From the NCBI GenBank assembly GCA_026990045.1, contig JALSIK010000150.1, forward strand, positions 1 through 22,655: a DNA stretch of 22,655 bases, given 5' to 3'. Within the stretch, counting starts at the first letter, position 1. Every line of letters begins with the position of its first letter. A model generated the notes under the pieces. It ran no database searches. It was not told the DNA's origin and worked only from the letters and a program-made list of their open reading frames with translations. Made by a program: the position numbers and the translations under genes. Positions 6,914 to 14,739 of this stretch are shown one piece after another. Origin of the DNA: Chromatiales bacterium (GTDB lineage Bacteria; Pseudomonadota; Gammaproteobacteria; CAMYNG01).

Positions 6914-8701
6914 ATGCGCACCCACTACTGCGGGGAGCTTCGCCCCGACCACATCGACGAGGAGACGACCCTCTGTGGCTGGGTGCACCGCCGGCGCGAT
7001 CACGGCGGCGTGATCTTCATCGACCTGCGCGATCGCAGCGGGCTGGTGCAGGTGGTCTACGACCCCGACCGGCCCGAGGTCTTCGCCGAGGCCGAGCGGG
7101 TGCGGTCGGAGTACGTGCTGCAGGTGCGCGGCCGCGTGCGCCGGCGCCCGGCCGGCACCGAGAACCCGGACCTGCCCACGGGCGAGGTGGAGGTCCTGGG
7201 CCACGAGCTGGTGGTGCTCAACCGGGCCGACACCCCGCCGTTCCAGCTCGACGACGACTCGGTGTCCGAGGAGCACCGCCTGCGCTTCCGCTACATCGAC
7301 CTGCGCCGGCCCGAGATGTACCGGCGCCTGGCCCTGCGCTCGGCCATCACCCGCGAGCTGCGCCGGTTCCTCGACGAACACGGCTTCATCGACATCGAGA
7401 CCCCCATGCTCACCAAGGCCACGCCCGAGGGGGCGCGGGACTACCTGGTGCCCAGCCGCACCCATCCCGGCAGCTTTTTCGCCCTGCCGCAGTCGCCGCA
7501 GCTGTTCAAGCAGCTGCTCATGATGTCCGGGGTGGATCGCTACTACCAGATCGTGCGCTGCTTCCGCGACGAGGACCTGCGCGCGGATCGCCAGCCCGAG
7601 TTCACCCAGCTCGACATCGAGACCTCGTTCATGGACGAGGACGCCATCATGGCCATGATGGAAGCCATGCTGCGCCAGGTCTTCGCCCGGGTGCTGGAGG
7701 TGGCGCTGCCCGATCCCTTCCCGCGCATGACCCACGCCGAGGCCCTGCGCCGCTACGGCACGGACAAGCCCGACCTGCGCATTCCGCTGGAGCTGGTGGA
7801 CGTGGCCGATCTGGTGCGCGAGGCCGATTTCAAGGTCTTTTCCGGGCCGGCCGCCGATCCCGCCGGGCGGGTGGCGGCCCTGCGCCTGCCGGGCGGCGGC
7901 AGCCTGACGCGCAAGGAGATCGACGACTACACCGCCTTCGTCGGCGTCTACGGCGCCAAGGGCCTGGCCTACATCAAGGTCAACGACGTGGCGGCGGGCC
8001 GGGACGGGCTGCAGTCGCCCATCCTCAAATTCCTGCCCGATGCGGCCGTGGACGGCATCCTCCGGCGCACCGGCGCCGCCGACGGCGACCTCATCTTCTT
8101 CGGCGCCGACAAGGCGCGGGTGGTCAACGAGGCCCTGGGCGCGCTGCGGGTGCGCCTGGGCCACGACCGCGGCCTGCTGGAGCCGGGCTGGCGCCCCCTG
8201 TGGGTGGTGGACTTTCCCATGTTCGAGTGGGACGAGGAGGGCAAGCGCTGGGTGGCCCTGCACCATCCCTTCACCTCGCCCCGGGAGGAGGACCTGGAGC
8301 TCCTGCACACCGATCCCGGCCGCTGCCGCTCGCGGGCCTACGACCTGGTGCTCAACGGCACCGAGGTGGGGGGCGGGTCCATGCGCATCTACCGCAAGGA
8401 GGTGCAGCAGGAGGTGTTCCACCAGCTGGGCATCGACCGCGAGGAGGCGGTGGAGAAGTTCGGCTTCCTGCTGGATGCCCTCAAGTACGGCTGTCCGCCC
8501 CACGGCGGCATCGCCTTCGGCCTCGATCGCCTGGTGATGCTCATGACCGGCGCCGCCTCCATCCGCGAGGTCATGGCCTTTCCCAAGACCCAGACCGCCG
8601 CCTGCCTGCTCACCCGCGCCCCGGCGCCGGTGAGCGAGACCCAGTTGCGCGAGCTGCATATCCGCCTGCGGCCGCCGCCCAAGGATTCCGCCAAGGGTTG
8701 A
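6914..8701 (+). CDS. aspS: Aspartyl-tRNA synthetase, likely non-discriminating (Asp/Asn)
   Basis: Class II synthetase that charges tRNA-Asp with aspartate, 595 residues, the usual length of the bacterial type. The N-terminal OB-fold anticodon domain spans about 1-105. Motif 2 is FRDEDLRADRQPEFTQLD at 217-234. The bacterial GAD insertion lies at about 290-420. Motif 3 is GGIAFGLDRL at 531-540. His30 and Gly81 align by eye with His31 and Gly82 of Pseudomonas aeruginosa AspRS, residues reported to allow it to charge tRNA-Asn as well. If so, the cell should carry GatCAB to convert Asp-tRNA-Asn to Asn-tRNA-Asn; that is an inference. The start has only a weak GGA at 6898-6900. Confidence 0.97.
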   Translation: MRTHYCGELRPDHIDEETTLCGWVHRRRDHGGVIFIDLRDRSGLVQVVYDPDRPEVFAEAERVRSEYVLQVRGRVRRRPAGTENPDLPTGEVEVLGHELVVLNRADTPPFQLDDDSVSEEHRLRFRYIDLRRPEMYRRLALRSAITRELRRFLDEHGFIDIETPMLTKATPEGARDYLVPSRTHPGSFFALPQSPQLFKQLLMMSGVDRYYQIVRCFRDEDLRADRQPEFTQLDIETSFMDEDAIMAMMEAMLRQVFARVLEVALPDPFPRMTHAEALRRYGTDKPDLRIPLELVDVADLVREADFKVFSGPAADPAGRVAALRLPGGGSLTRKEIDDYTAFVGVYGAKGLAYIKVNDVAAGRDGLQSPILKFLPDAAVDGILRRTGAADGDLIFFGADKARVVNEALGALRVRLGHDRGLLEPGWRPLWVVDFPMFEWDEEGKRWVALHHPFTSPREEDLELLHTDPGRCRSRAYDLVLNGTEVGGGSMRIYRKEVQQEVFHQLGIDREEAVEKFGFLLDALKYGCPPHGGIAFGLDRLVMLMTGAASIREVMAFPKTQTAACLLTRAPAPVSETQLRELHIRLRPPPKDSAKG

Positions 8702-8758
8702 ACCCGGCTCATGTCGGGCCCCCCTGCAGCCGATATAGGGGCCTGAAAGCGACAAGGC

Positions 8759-8787
8759 TTGCCCCCGGGGAAGGCGGCCGGTAACAT
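8759..8787 (+). promoter_or_regulatory. Possible promoter of the kinase/phosphatase/FHA cassette
   Basis: TTGCCC at 8759-8764 and TAACAT at 8782-8787 are 17 bases apart. A start near 8794 would leave about 67 bases before the GTG at 8862, or about 20 before the alternative TTG at 8814. The 160-base gap after aspS holds no clear terminator; the only folds seen are short. This is the only place upstream of the cassette where an own promoter is visible. Confidence 0.45.
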
Positions 8788-8861
8788 CCTAGGCTTCTGA
8801 TTTCACGGAATTTTTGTTCCCGGGGCAGGGCTCCGGTGGCGACCGGGGCGGCGGCACGCGA

Positions 8862-11384
8862 GTGAGACAATACTGGAAATCGGACTGGTTCATCGGCCTG
8901 CTGGTGGCCCTGGCGTTCCTCGCCCTGTCCGCTGCCGGCGGGCTGGAGACCCTGGAGTGGAAGATCTACGACCTGGGGGTGCGCTTCTCCTCGGCCCGTC
9001 CGGCCAGCACCGAGGTGGTGGTGGTGGCGGTGGACGACCCTTCGCTCCAGGCCCTGGGGGCCTGGCCCTGGCCCCGGGACATGCTGGCCCGGGTGGTGGC
9101 CCGGATCAGTGCCGCCCGGCCCCGGGCCATCGGCCTGGCCCTGCCCCTGGACACCCGCCAGAGCACCCGCGGCCTGGAGTACATCAAGGCCCTGCGCGAG
9201 GTGTTCCGCCGCAACTGGGGGGCCACCGGGGATTCCATCAAGCGCCTCCTGCGCCAGGCCGAGACCGGCCTGGACACCGACCGGGTGCTGGCCGAGACCC
9301 TGCAGCGGGCCCGGGGCGTGGTGCTGGCCCTGCCCTACCGCAGCGGTGAGCCGGCCGCCGGCGGCACCCCGGCGGAGCTGGGCCCGGAGGTCAGCGCCCG
9401 CCTGCTCCACGACGTGGCCGGCGAGGACGACGGCGGCTGGTGGGGGCGGCTGCGCGGCATGGGCGTGCCCGAGGCGTCGGTGGTCTATCCGCCCCTGCCC
9501 GAGTTCGCGCGCCACAGCCGGGCGGTGGGGCATTTCCCGGCCTTCGCCGACAGCCGGCCCAACGCCCGCTACGAGCCCCTGGTGCTGCGCTACGGGGAGC
9601 ACTACATCCCGTCCTTCTCCCTGATGCTGGCGGCCCTGGCCCAGGGGCTGAAGCCCTCCGATCTCAAGGTGGACCTGGAGCGGGGCGTGACCCTGGGCCG
9701 CACCGCCCTGCCCAGCGATCGCCGCCTGCGGGTCTACCCCTACTTCTACTCGCGGCGCGAGGGCCGGGCCGCCTTCGCCCGGTATTCCATCCGCGACGTG
9801 TTCCGGCGCAAGGTGCCGGCCCGGGCCTTCCGCGGCAAGACCGTGATCATCGGCCTGGTGGCCAGCCAGCAGGTGATCCCGCTCCAGACCCCGGTGGGGC
9901 GCCAGCCGCCGGTGCTGGTGGCGGCGCACACGGTGTCGGCCCTGCTCAACGGGGACCTCTACCGGCTGCCGCCCTGGGCCGGGGGCCTGCGCCTGGGCCT
10001 GCTGGCGGTGGTGGCGCTGTACCTCATGTTCGCCCTGCCGCGGTTCCGCATCGGCACCGGGCTGGCGCTGTCCATGCTGCTGCTGTTCGCGCTGCTCAAC
10101 GTCCATTTCATTCTCATGATCTCCCAGTCCCTGTGGCTGCCGCTGGCGCTGCCCATGCTGGCGCTGGTGGCGGGGCACGTCGTGCTCGGGGCCAAGCACC
10201 TGCTGGAGGACCGCCTGGGGCGGGTGCGCTCGGAGCTGTCCGAGGCCAACCGCATGCTGGGCCTGTCGTTCCAGAGCCAGGGTCAGCTCGACATGGCCTT
10301 CGACAAGTACCGCCAGTGCATCGTGGACGAGCCGCTGCTGGACCAGCTCTACAACCTGGGCCTGGACTACGAGCGCAAGCGCCAGTTCAACAAGGCCGAG
10401 TCGGTGTTCAAGTACATCCTCGGCCACCGCGAGAAGTTCCGCGACGTGCAGGAGCGCCTGTACCGCAACAAGGAGATCTCCCAGGCCTTCGCCCTCGGCA
10501 CCTCCAGCGCCGGCAACGGCAACAGCACCCTGATCCTGCACACCACCGGTATCCAGAAGCCCATGCTGGGCCGCTACCAGATCGAAAAGGAGCTGGGCCG
10601 CGGCGCCATGGGCATGGTCTACCTGGGCCAGGACCCCAAGATCGGCCGTACCGTGGCCATCAAGACCATGAGCCTGTCGCAGGAGTTCGAGGGCGAGAAA
10701 CTGGACGACGTGCGCAAGCGTTTCTTCCGCGAGGCGGAGACCGCGGGCCGGCTCAACCATCCCAACATCGTCACCATCTACGACGTGGGCGAGGACCAGG
10801 AGCTGGCCTACATCGCCATGGACTACCTCAAGGGCGAGCCGCTGCTGGCCTACTGCAAGCCGGACAAGCTGCTGCCGGCGCCGGAGGTCTTCGACCTCAT
10901 GATCCAGGTGGCCGAGGCCCTGGACTACGCCCACGGCCAGAACGTGGTCCACCGCGACATCAAGCCCGCCAACATCATGTACGACCGCGAATCGGGCAGC
11001 CTCAAGGTGACCGACTTCGGCGTCGCCTGCCTCACCGATGCCAGCAAGACCAAGACCGGCACCATCCTGGGCAGCCCCTCGTACATGTCGCCTGAGCAGC
11101 TGGCGGGCAAGAAGGTGGACGGGCGCTCGGACCTGTTCTCGCTCACCATCACGTTCTACCAGTTGCTGACCGGCGAACTGCCCTTCATCGGCGAGTCGCT
11201 GGCCAGCCTGATGTACAAGATCGCCAACGAGAAGCACCCGGACGTGCGCATGTTCCGGCCCGACCTGCCGTCCTGCGTGAGCAAGATCATCAACAAGGGG
11301 CTGCACAAGGACATCGAGCGGCGGTTCCAGTCGGGACAGCAGATGGCCAATGCGCTGCGGCGCTGCCGCGAGCGGCTGGAGTGA
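8862..11384 (+). CDS. CHASE2-domain receptor serine/threonine protein kinase
   Basis: Predicted membrane receptor kinase, 840 residues from the GTG at 8862. A membrane helix lies at about 9-25, then an extracytoplasmic CHASE2 sensor domain (about 27-370) with VVVVAVDDPSL and GKTVIIG. Three membrane helices lie near 375-392, 397-418 and 424-443. A TPR-like pair follows at about 465-535. The Hanks-type kinase domain covers 570-840: Gly-rich loop GRGAMGMV (579-586), VAIK Lys601, HRDIKPAN with Asp699, DFG (718-720) and SPEQ (743-746). The activation loop has Thr730, Thr732 and Thr734 as likely autophosphorylation sites. All catalytic residues are present. An in-frame TTG at 8814 would add 16 Gly-rich residues. 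The phosphatase and FHA genes follow in the same direction; the signal sensed is unknown. Confidence 0.93.
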   Translation: MRQYWKSDWFIGLLVALAFLALSAAGGLETLEWKIYDLGVRFSSARPASTEVVVVAVDDPSLQALGAWPWPRDMLARVVARISAARPRAIGLALPLDTRQSTRGLEYIKALREVFRRNWGATGDSIKRLLRQAETGLDTDRVLAETLQRARGVVLALPYRSGEPAAGGTPAELGPEVSARLLHDVAGEDDGGWWGRLRGMGVPEASVVYPPLPEFARHSRAVGHFPAFADSRPNARYEPLVLRYGEHYIPSFSLMLAALAQGLKPSDLKVDLERGVTLGRTALPSDRRLRVYPYFYSRREGRAAFARYSIRDVFRRKVPARAFRGKTVIIGLVASQQVIPLQTPVGRQPPVLVAAHTVSALLNGDLYRLPPWAGGLRLGLLAVVALYLMFALPRFRIGTGLALSMLLLFALLNVHFILMISQSLWLPLALPMLALVAGHVVLGAKHLLEDRLGRVRSELSEANRMLGLSFQSQGQLDMAFDKYRQCIVDEPLLDQLYNLGLDYERKRQFNKAESVFKYILGHREKFRDVQERLYRNKEISQAFALGTSSAGNGNSTLILHTTGIQKPMLGRYQIEKELGRGAMGMVYLGQDPKIGRTVAIKTMSLSQEFEGEKLDDVRKRFFREAETAGRLNHPNIVTIYDVGEDQELAYIAMDYLKGEPLLAYCKPDKLLPAPEVFDLMIQVAEALDYAHGQNVVHRDIKPANIMYDRESGSLKVTDFGVACLTDASKTKTGTILGSPSYMSPEQLAGKKVDGRSDLFSLTITFYQLLTGELPFIGESLASLMYKIANEKHPDVRMFRPDLPSCVSKIINKGLHKDIERRFQSGQQMANALRRCRERLE

Positions 11385-11416
11385 GATGAACCGGAACCGA
11401 CGATGAAGCGGGGACC

Positions 11417-12205
11417 ATGATCTTGAAGGCAGCCTTCCACGGTCTCACGGACGTGGGCCTCATGCGCGAGCACAACGAGGACAGCATCCTGTGGGACAAC
11501 GACCTGGGGATGGCCCTGCTGGCCGACGGCATGGGCGGTCACAACGCCGGCGAGGTGGCCTCGGCCATGGCGGTGGAGCAGATCCGGGCGGCCCTGCGCG
11601 AGGCCTTCCTCGCCCGGGACTGCGAGGACAAGGCCGACTGCAGCGAGGTGGTGCGCCAGGCCATCCACACCGCCAACCAGCGCATCTGGGATGCCTCGCA
11701 GGAGAACGCCGAGTGCGCCGGCATGGGGACCACCCTGGTGCTGGCCCTGCTGCATGACGGCGACATGGTCACCGCCCACGTGGGGGATTCCCGTATCTAC
11801 CGCCTGCGCGACGGCGTGCTGGAGCAGATCACCTCTGACCACTCGCTGGTCCAGGAGCTGGTGGACAACGGTTACCTCAGCCAGGAGGAGGCGAAGCTGT
11901 CGGTGAGCCGCAACCTCATCACCCGGGCCCTGGGCATCGGGGCCGAGGTGGAGGTGGAGGTGAGCCAGGAGCCGGCCCGGCCCGGCGACCTCTACCTGCT
12001 GTGCTCCGACGGGCTGTCGGACCTGGTCACCGACGCCGAGATGGGGGCCATCCTGCAGGAGCCGGGCCCGGACCTGGATGACACCGCCCGGCGCCTGGTG
12101 GACCTGGCCAACCGCAAGGGCGGCAACGATAATATTTCCGTGATCCTGATGACGGTCCGGGAGGCCTTCTCGGATGACAAGGGATTGACCGATTCGGTAG
12201 GATAG
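11417..12205 (+). CDS. PP2C-family serine/threonine protein phosphatase
   Basis: Metal-dependent phosphatase, 262 residues, expected to reverse phosphorylation by the adjacent kinase. Family motifs appear in order: EHNEDS (18-23), LLADGMGGHNAGE (34-46, metal ligand Asp37), GMGTTL (102-107), HVGDSRIYRL (121-130), SRNLITRALG (164-173), CSDGLSD (196-202, Asp198) and GGNDNISV (235-242, Asp238). No membrane segment is visible, so it is cytosolic. It starts 32 bases after the kinase stop; the ribosome-binding site is poor (GGGGA only two bases from the ATG). It lacks the extra domains of SpoIIE- or RsbU-like phosphatases and resembles PrpC/Stp/PppA-type enzymes. Confidence 0.94.
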   Translation: MILKAAFHGLTDVGLMREHNEDSILWDNDLGMALLADGMGGHNAGEVASAMAVEQIRAALREAFLARDCEDKADCSEVVRQAIHTANQRIWDASQENAECAGMGTTLVLALLHDGDMVTAHVGDSRIYRLRDGVLEQITSDHSLVQELVDNGYLSQEEAKLSVSRNLITRALGIGAEVEVEVSQEPARPGDLYLLCSDGLSDLVTDAEMGAILQEPGPDLDDTARRLVDLANRKGGNDNISVILMTVREAFSDDKGLTDSVG

Positions 12206-12209
12206 GCTC

Positions 12210-12902
12210 ATGGCGAAGCTGATTCTGGTGCACGAGGGAGCGGTGATCCGCGAGTACCCGCTGGACAAGGAGCGGGTCACCATCGGCCGCAAGCCCTCCA
12301 ACGACATCCAGCTGGACGATCCCACGGTCAGCGGCCAGCACGCGGTGGTGCTGACGCTGCAGAACGTCTACGTCGAGGACCTGGGCAGCACCAACGGCAC
12401 CCTGCTCAACGGCAAGCGCATCAACAAGCAGATGCTCAAGCACGGGGACGTGGTGCGCATCGGCCGCCACGAGTTCCGCTTCGTGGACGAGCGCGCGGCC
12501 GACTTCGACAAGACCATCGTCATCTCGCCCGGCGCCGTCCCGCCGCCCCCGCCGCGGCCGGCGGCCGGTCCCGGAGTCACCCGGCCGGAAGGGGCGGCCC
12601 CGCCGCCGGCCCAGTCCACCAAGGGCCGCAGCGCCGTGGTCAAGGTCATCAGCGGGCCCAAGGCCGGCCAGAACATCGTGCTCAACAAGCCCTACACCAC
12701 CCTGGGTTCGCCCGGGGTGCAGGTGGCGGTCATCGCCCGGCGCGGGACGTCCTATTACCTGATGCCCATGGGCGGCATCGGGCAGCAGGACAACCCGCCG
12801 CGTCTCAACGACAAGGCGGTGGGGGCGCAGAGCCTGCCGCTCAAGGAGGGCGACGTCATCGAGGTGGCGGGCAGCAAGCTCCAGTTCACCCTCAACGGCT
12901 GA
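12210..12902 (+). CDS. FHA-domain protein with a second, degenerate FHA-like domain
   Basis: Phosphothreonine-reader protein, 230 residues. The first FHA domain (about 1-95) has all recognition residues: Gly26-Arg27, Ser41, His44 and Asn62-Gly63 in STNGT. A linker rich in Pro and Ala (103-140) starts with KTIVISPG (Thr102). The C-terminal part (about 141-230) ends in LKEGDVIEVAGSKLQF, like the last strands of an FHA fold, but the GR, S and H residues are replaced (TLGSPG at the loop), so it probably cannot bind phosphothreonine. AGGA at 12199-12202 is a good ribosome-binding site, overlapping the end of the phosphatase gene. It is likely an adaptor for the kinase or its targets. Confidence 0.88.
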   Translation: MAKLILVHEGAVIREYPLDKERVTIGRKPSNDIQLDDPTVSGQHAVVLTLQNVYVEDLGSTNGTLLNGKRINKQMLKHGDVVRIGRHEFRFVDERAADFDKTIVISPGAVPPPPPRPAAGPGVTRPEGAAPPPAQSTKGRSAVVKVISGPKAGQNIVLNKPYTTLGSPGVQVAVIARRGTSYYLMPMGGIGQQDNPPRLNDKAVGAQSLPLKEGDVIEVAGSKLQFTLNG

Positions 12903-12912
12903 GGGCGGGGCC

Positions 12913-13272
12913 ATGGCGCGTCTCGTTCTCAGCCACGCCGGGGTGGTGCTCAAGACCTACGAGCTGGAGAAGGAATCCATCAGCATCGGCCGCCGCAGCG
13001 GGGCCGACATCCAGCTCGACGACGCCGTGGTGAGCAGCCAGCACGCCCGCGTGTTCCGCGTGCCCAGCGATTACCTGGAAGGTCACTACGATTACTGGAT
13101 CGAGGACCTGGGCAGCACCAACGGCACCGTGGTCAACGACAAGAAGATCACCCAGCCGGTGATGTTGAAGAACGGGGATACCGTGCGCATCGGCCGCCAC
13201 CGGTTCACCTTCGACTCGGGGCAGGGCACCGGCCACGAGCAGACCGCCATCTACCTCCCCGACAGCGATTGA
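12913..13272 (+). CDS. Single FHA-domain protein
   Basis: A 119-residue protein made almost entirely of one FHA domain, with Gly26-Arg27, SSQH (41-44) and STNGT (68-72) intact. Its first 45 residues follow those of the neighbouring FHA protein closely (for example IGR followed by DIQLDD), so the pair looks like an old tandem duplication. A short tail, TAIYLPDSD, follows the fold and carries Thr111. The gene starts 10 bases after the first FHA gene, with GGGCGGGG just before the ATG. A small GarA-like reader or scaffold of the kinase pathway is the likely role; its targets are unknown. Confidence 0.88.
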   Translation: MARLVLSHAGVVLKTYELEKESISIGRRSGADIQLDDAVVSSQHARVFRVPSDYLEGHYDYWIEDLGSTNGTVVNDKKITQPVMLKNGDTVRIGRHRFTFDSGQGTGHEQTAIYLPDSD

Positions 13273-13340
13273 GGGGTCGCCCCGCGGCCGTTGCAGGCAG
13301 ACGTTCCATCCCCGCAGGACTTTCGGAGCAGGTTCCAGTC

Positions 13341-14084
13341 ATGGCAGGACACAGCAAGTGGGCCAACATCCAGCACCGCAAGAAGGCGCAGGACGCCAAG
13401 CGCGGCAAGCTGTTCACCAAGCTCATCCGCGAGATCACCGTGGCCGCCCGCCTCGGCGGGGGCGATCCGGCGGCCAACCCGCGCCTGCGCGCCGCCATCG
13501 ACGCGGCGCTGGCGGCCAACATGGCCAAGGACACCATCGAGCGCGCGGTCAAGCGCGGCAGCGGCGAGCTGGAGGCCGAAGCCTACGAGGAGGTGCGCTA
13601 CGAGGGCTACGGGCCCAACGGCGTCGCCATCATGGTGGACTGCCTCACCGACAACCGTAACCGCACCGTGGCCGAGGTGCGCCACGCCTTCAGCAAGCAC
13701 GGCGGCAACCTGGGCACCGACGGCTCGGTGGCCTACCTGTTCACCAAGCAGGGCGTGCTCAGCTATCCCCCGGGCACCGACGAGGACCGGCTCATGGAGG
13801 TGGCGCTGGAGGCCGGGGCCGAGGACGTGGTCACCAACGACGACGGCAGCGTGGACGTCATCACCGCGCCCGAGGACTTCATGAACGTCAAGGAGGCCAT
13901 GGTCGCCGCCGGGCTGGAGCCGGCCCACGCCGAGCTCACCATGCAGCCGTCCACCAGCGTGGAGCTGGACCTGGAGGACGCGGAGAAGGTGATGAAGCTG
14001 GTGGACGCGCTGGAGGACCTGGACGACGTCCAGCACGTCTACACCAACGCCGACTTCAGCGAGGAAGTCGCCGCGCAGCTCTGA
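13341..14084 (+). CDS. yebC: YebC/TACO1-family translation factor
   Basis: A 247-residue cytosolic protein starting MAGHSKWANIQHRKK, the family signature. It also has LFTKLIREITVAA, NPRLRAAIDAAL, YEGYGPNGVAIMVDCLTDNRNRT and GSVAYLF. Family members were first called transcription regulators; later work on TACO1/YebC relatives points to help in translating difficult sequences such as proline runs. The length is typical. GGAG at 13325-13328 and AGG nearer the ATG are possible ribosome-binding sites. It follows the FHA gene by 68 bases and precedes ruvC, the conserved order in gammaproteobacteria. Confidence 0.96.
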   Translation: MAGHSKWANIQHRKKAQDAKRGKLFTKLIREITVAARLGGGDPAANPRLRAAIDAALAANMAKDTIERAVKRGSGELEAEAYEEVRYEGYGPNGVAIMVDCLTDNRNRTVAEVRHAFSKHGGNLGTDGSVAYLFTKQGVLSYPPGTDEDRLMEVALEAGAEDVVTNDDGSVDVITAPEDFMNVKEAMVAAGLEPAHAELTMQPSTSVELDLEDAEKVMKLVDALEDLDDVQHVYTNADFSEEVAAQL

Positions 14085-14138
14085 CCCGGATGCCGGTTCC
14101 CGGATGGCGGATTTTTCGTGCCGGGCGGCCCGGGACGG

Positions 14139-14168
14139 GTGACAACGGCCGTGGCCGCGGCTTACCAT
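14139..14168 (+). promoter_or_regulatory. Possible ruvC-ruvA-ruvB promoter
   Basis: GTGACA (14139-14144, five of six consensus) and TACCAT (14163-14168, four of six) are 18 bases apart in the 120-base gap between yebC and ruvC. Transcription would start near 14175, about 30 bases before the ruvC ATG. No LexA-type operator (CTGT-N8-ACAG) was seen by eye here, so SOS control is not evident. The rest of the gap holds only short GC-rich folds. Confidence 0.45.
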
Positions 14169-14204
14169 CCCCCGGTATCGGGCCTCCGACATCTGAAATC
14201 TGGA

Positions 14205-14729
14205 ATGATCCGCATCCTCGGCATCGATCCCGGCTCCCAGGTCACCGGCTACGGCCTCATCGATGCCGACGGCGGCCGGGCGGTGTGCGTGACCTTCGGC
14301 TGCATCCGCCCCCGCGGCGACTCCCTGGCCCGGCGCCTGCACGGGATCCAGGCGGCGCTGGAAGCGCTGGTGGACGAGCACCGGCCCCAGGAGGCCGCGG
14401 TGGAGCGGGTCTACGTGCACCGCAACGTGGAATCGGCACTCAAGCTGGGCCAGGCCCGCGGGGCCGCGCTGGCCGCGGTGGCCGGGCGCGGCGTGCCGGT
14501 GCACGAGTACACCCCGGCCCAGATCAAGCAGGCCGTCACCGGCCGCGGCAACGCGGCCAAGGTGCAGGTCCAGCACATGGTGAAGGCCCTGCTGGGGCTG
14601 CATCGCCCGCCGGCGGCGGATGCCGCCGACGCCCTGGCCATGGCCCTGTGCCACGGCCACCTGCGGCAGACGCTGGCGCGGCTGCCGGCCGGCACGCGCC
14701 GCGGCCGGGCCCGCGGGCGCCGGCGCTGA
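14205..14729 (+). CDS. ruvC: Holliday junction endonuclease RuvC
   Basis: Cuts four-way DNA junctions symmetrically in recombination repair, working with RuvAB. The protein has 174 residues with the RNase-H-like fold: Asp8 in ILGIDPGSQVTGYG, Glu67 in AAVERVY, and Asp139/Asp142 in ADAADALAMALCH supply the catalytic metals. SALKLGQARG and YTPAQIKQAVTGRGNA are family hallmarks. The ATG at 14205 was chosen because the conserved strand starts within five residues; an upstream start at 14118 would add 29 unrelated residues. There is no clear Shine-Dalgarno. The tail is a short Arg-rich run (RRGRARGRRR). It is followed after ten bases by ruvA. Confidence 0.95.
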   Translation: MIRILGIDPGSQVTGYGLIDADGGRAVCVTFGCIRPRGDSLARRLHGIQAALEALVDEHRPQEAAVERVYVHRNVESALKLGQARGAALAAVAGRGVPVHEYTPAQIKQAVTGRGNAAKVQVQHMVKALLGLHRPPAADAADALAMALCHGHLRQTLARLPAGTRRGRARGRRR

Positions 14730-14739
14730 GGGCGCGGAC

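Noticed and set aside
8717..8745. CCCCT/AGGGG fold after aspS as a terminator
   Set aside because: Five base pairs around an 11-base loop and no T-run; too weak to call.
6536..8755. A 739-codon open frame on the minus strand across aspS
   Set aside because: It has no recognisable domain, is full of His/Gln/Gly/Ala low-complexity runs, and mirrors the well-supported aspS. High GC content makes long false frames opposite real genes.
8709..11306. An 865-codon open frame on the minus strand across the kinase gene
   Set aside because: Same reason: composition is that of an antisense shadow and the plus strand encodes an intact CHASE2 kinase with all catalytic motifs.
8862..13272. Type VI secretion regulatory set (PpkA/PppA/Fha)
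   Set aside because: The domain trio is alike, but no tss structural gene is nearby and the kinase has a CHASE2 sensor, which fits a stand-alone receptor pathway better.
14118..14204. Upstream start for RuvC
   Set aside because: It would add 29 unrelated residues before the conserved ILGIDPG strand and would begin upstream of the predicted promoter.
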